Origin: Jejuia sp047345485
Lineage (GTDB): Bacteria > Bacteroidota > Bacteroidia > Flavobacteriales > Flavobacteriaceae
Reading direction: 5' to 3'
Assembly: GCF_047345485.1 (NCBI RefSeq)
Contig: NZ_JBLFEN010000001.1
Span: 310,001 to 374,000 of the forward strand
DNA length: 64,000 bases
Position 1 is the stretch's first letter. Each line of letters opens with the position of its first letter. Position numbers and translations under genes: made by a program. A model generated the notes under the pieces. The model saw nothing but the letters and a program-made list of their open reading frames with translations. It searched no databases and was not told the origin of the DNA. Shown one piece after another: positions 62,401 through 64,000 of this stretch.

Positions 62401-64000
62401 TTATTTTCTATAGAATGTAGTTTCAAAAGTAGAACTATTTCCAACATTATCGGTAACAATCACCTTCAAATTATTTTTTGTATCCTTTATTATACCATCA
62501 TTAAAATCATGAGTAAGCGTTTTTGTTTTATAATCATACGCCATTAAAATCCATTTTCCATTAACGGTGGCTCTATAGTTAGAAATCCCAGAAATATTAT
62601 CATTAATTTTAAGTTTTAAATATCTGTATTTGCTTAACCATTGCCCTTTTTTAAAATTTACGGGTAAAATGCTGGGTTTTTCATTGTCAATAGTTAGTGC
62701 ATATATCCCCAATCGTTTAGTATAAGCGGTTAATGTATCGCTTTCTCTTTTGGTAAACGTATAATATGGCGTTTTGTTATACCCAGATAGTCTTGCTATA
62801 AATAATTTATTTTTATCTTCAGTAGTATATTTACTCACATCGTATGCAATTTTTATATTCTTTTTTAGAGGAATAATATCCTTGTGAAGTGTTAAGGTGT
62901 CTCCATTAACTTTAAAATCCATATAAAAATCTTCATAAAATGTATCAGGAAAGATAGTAGCGCTGACACTTTTTTCTTTTAAAATAGTACTTTTATTCGC
63001 ATGAATATAATAAGGAGTTTTTGTTTTAGGTTTTAATTCAGCGCTTTTACTTTTCTCTCCTTTAACTGAAATTGTTACCCAAGAGGTGTTGTTTTTAAAA
63101 TCGCTCACTTTAATTTTATATACTAAATATGTACTATCCTCAACGGTAAGAATCCCTTTTTTATAAACCTCTTTATAAATACTTAATGGATTATTAACTC
63201 TAAAAAGTTTTTGAACACGTTGTCTATTGGTTTTAAACTGCTTATAGTCTATTAATTGATTAATATGTTTAGTCTCATCAAAAGAAAATCTTTTAAAATC
63301 TAATTCAAAATTTTTACTACCATTTACAAACGTTTGAATGTTATAAACACCGTTTTTATTGGCTGCTAAATCTTGTCTATCCCAAGTTGTTATTCCAAAA
63401 CCAATGTTCCCGTAAGCTTTTAAGTTTTTAACCACATAATCACCATTTTTTAATGGAATAAGTTTTAGGTTTTGTTTTTGGTTAGTATTATTTACTAAAG
63501 CATTTTCATCTAAAGGATAAGCATAAATAGATGTTATAGTTGGTAGTTTAGCATCCTTTATGTCAATGCCAAAAAGCATGGGATTAATTGGTCGTTCCGC
63601 ATTATCACGAATTTCAAAGTGTAAATGTGGCCCGCCGGAACCTCCTGAGTTACCACTGTAAGCTACCAAATTACCTTTTACAACTAGTAATTCGCTTGGT
63701 TTAGGAAATGTTTCTACTTCGTAAGATTCTTTATTGTATTGCAGGTCTTTAATATAGTTTTCTATTTCTGGAGCAAACCTATTAAGGTGTGCATAAACAG
63801 TTGTGTAGCCGTTAGGATGCGTGATATAAAGTGCTTTACCATAGCCAAAATGAGACACTTTTATTCTGCTTACATAACCGTCTGCTGCGGCATTTACTTT
63901 AAGTCCAGTACGTTGTTGGGTTTTTATATCCATACCAGAGTGGAAGTGGTTAGAGCGAAGCTCTGCAAACGTACCAGATAAAACTAGTGGTATATCTAAT
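62401..64000 (-). CDS. M23 family metallopeptidase (N-terminus outside window)
   Basis: 533 codons are visible and the frame is open to base 64000, so the 5' end is missing. The LytM/peptidase_M23 domain comes first: HFHSGMDIKT supplies the HxxxD zinc ligands, and GSGGPHLHFEIRDNAERPI the HxH. Next to it lie VNAAADGYVSRIKVSHFGYG and YITHPNGYTTVYAHLNRF, with the catalytic His of YAH. About 370 residues of beta-rich sequence follow, perhaps Ig-like domains. It is a peptidoglycan endopeptidase or a scaffold of that fold, and all zinc-site residues visible are intact. Cotranscribed with the TonB receptor. Confidence 0.9.
   Translation of the reverse strand, partial: LDIPLVLSGTFAELRSNHFHSGMDIKTQQRTGLKVNAAADGYVSRIKVSHFGYGKALYITHPNGYTTVYAHLNRFAPEIENYIKDLQYNKESYEVETFPKPSELLVVKGNLVAYSGNSGGSGGPHLHFEIRDNAERPINPMLFGIDIKDAKLPTITSIYAYPLDENALVNNTNQKQNLKLIPLKNGDYVVKNLKAYGNIGFGITTWDRQDLAANKNGVYNIQTFVNGSKNFELDFKRFSFDETKHINQLIDYKQFKTNRQRVQKLFRVNNPLSIYKEVYKKGILTVEDSTYLVYKIKVSDFKNNTSWVTISVKGEKSKSAELKPKTKTPYYIHANKSTILKEKSVSATIFPDTFYEDFYMDFKVNGDTLTLHKDIIPLKKNIKIAYDVSKYTTEDKNKLFIARLSGYNKTPYYTFTKRESDTLTAYTKRLGIYALTIDNEKPSILPVNFKKGQWLSKYRYLKLKINDNISGISNYRATVNGKWILMAYDYKTKTLTHDFNDGIIKDTKNNLKVIVTDNVGNSSTFETTFYRK

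Noticed and set aside
1..64000. CRISPR arrays, prophage, insertion sequences, toxin-antitoxin or restriction systems
   Set aside because: Looked for on both strands; no regularly spaced repeats, integrase, transposase or phage genes were seen.

Overview
The window is chromosomal DNA from a member of the Bacteroidota, most likely a marine Flavobacteriaceae bacterium. The base composition is AT-rich. Lipoproteins carry short SxC lipoboxes, one secreted protein ends in a type IX secretion sorting domain, and there is a SusC-like TonB receptor. Promoters in front of tRNA genes fit the TTG-N19/20-TAnnTTTG pattern of this phylum. The gene set (BshA, DUF4294, DUF4159, DUF2520, CCC-motif protein, LptD) is typical flavobacterial core. 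The genus cannot be fixed from this sequence alone. No prophage, insertion sequence, CRISPR array or rRNA is visible.

Layout. 1-4.1 kb: a truncated lipoprotein gene, a TonB-plug-like regulatory-domain protein, an aldose 1-epimerase and a divergent sodium/sugar symporter. 4.2-8.4 kb: a NagZ-type GH3 domain fused to a serine beta-lactamase-like domain, then the bacillithiol glycosyltransferase BshA. 8.5-14.1 kb: a long minus-strand run (DUF2520, KdsC-like phosphatase, UbiA-type prenyltransferase, Maf, lipoprotein, MscS, CorA). 14.1-17.9 kb: truncated haemoglobin, GNAT, haemolysin III, DUF4294, a palindromic repeat and an M42 peptidase. 17.9-18.7 kb: tRNA-Arg followed by GIY-YIG endonuclease remnants, a 100-N assembly gap flanked by an exact 88-bp repeat, and a broken second tRNA. 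18.7-26 kb: RNA-modification and folding genes (TrmH-like, RsmE, TsaD, parvulin) with a GTG-started 58-residue membrane protein. 26-36 kb: TamB, glycolysis (pfkA, gapA), a GlcNAc-type kinase, a two-domain ABC ATPase and GMP reductase. 36-46.6 kb: a hybrid histidine kinase and envelope genes (LptD, amidase, MCE protein, NlpC/P60), plus an Fe-S electron-transfer pair split by a second palindromic repeat. 46.7-50.3 kb: thiolase, 7TM-HD phosphohydrolase, tRNA-Ser and tRNA-Pro. 50.7-54.1 kb: a galactose locus (GntR regulator, galK, galT) headed by a repeated ACTAGTA motif. 54.2-64 kb: small membrane proteins, a T9SS cargo protein, a Smr protein, a calcium-repeat lipoprotein, cysteine desulfurase, a TonB receptor and an M23 peptidase cut by the window end.

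How it fits together. Most of the window is housekeeping. Recurring themes are cell-envelope biogenesis and turnover (NagZ fusion, amidase, NlpC/P60, M23, LptD, TamB, MCE), tRNA/rRNA modification, and galactose use (epimerase and symporter at one end, galK/galT and regulator about 47 kb away). The two least explained items are the tRNA/GIY-YIG repeat locus around the gap and the dispersed GGGGTCGGGCT palindromic element, present at 16.6 and 44.4 kb.
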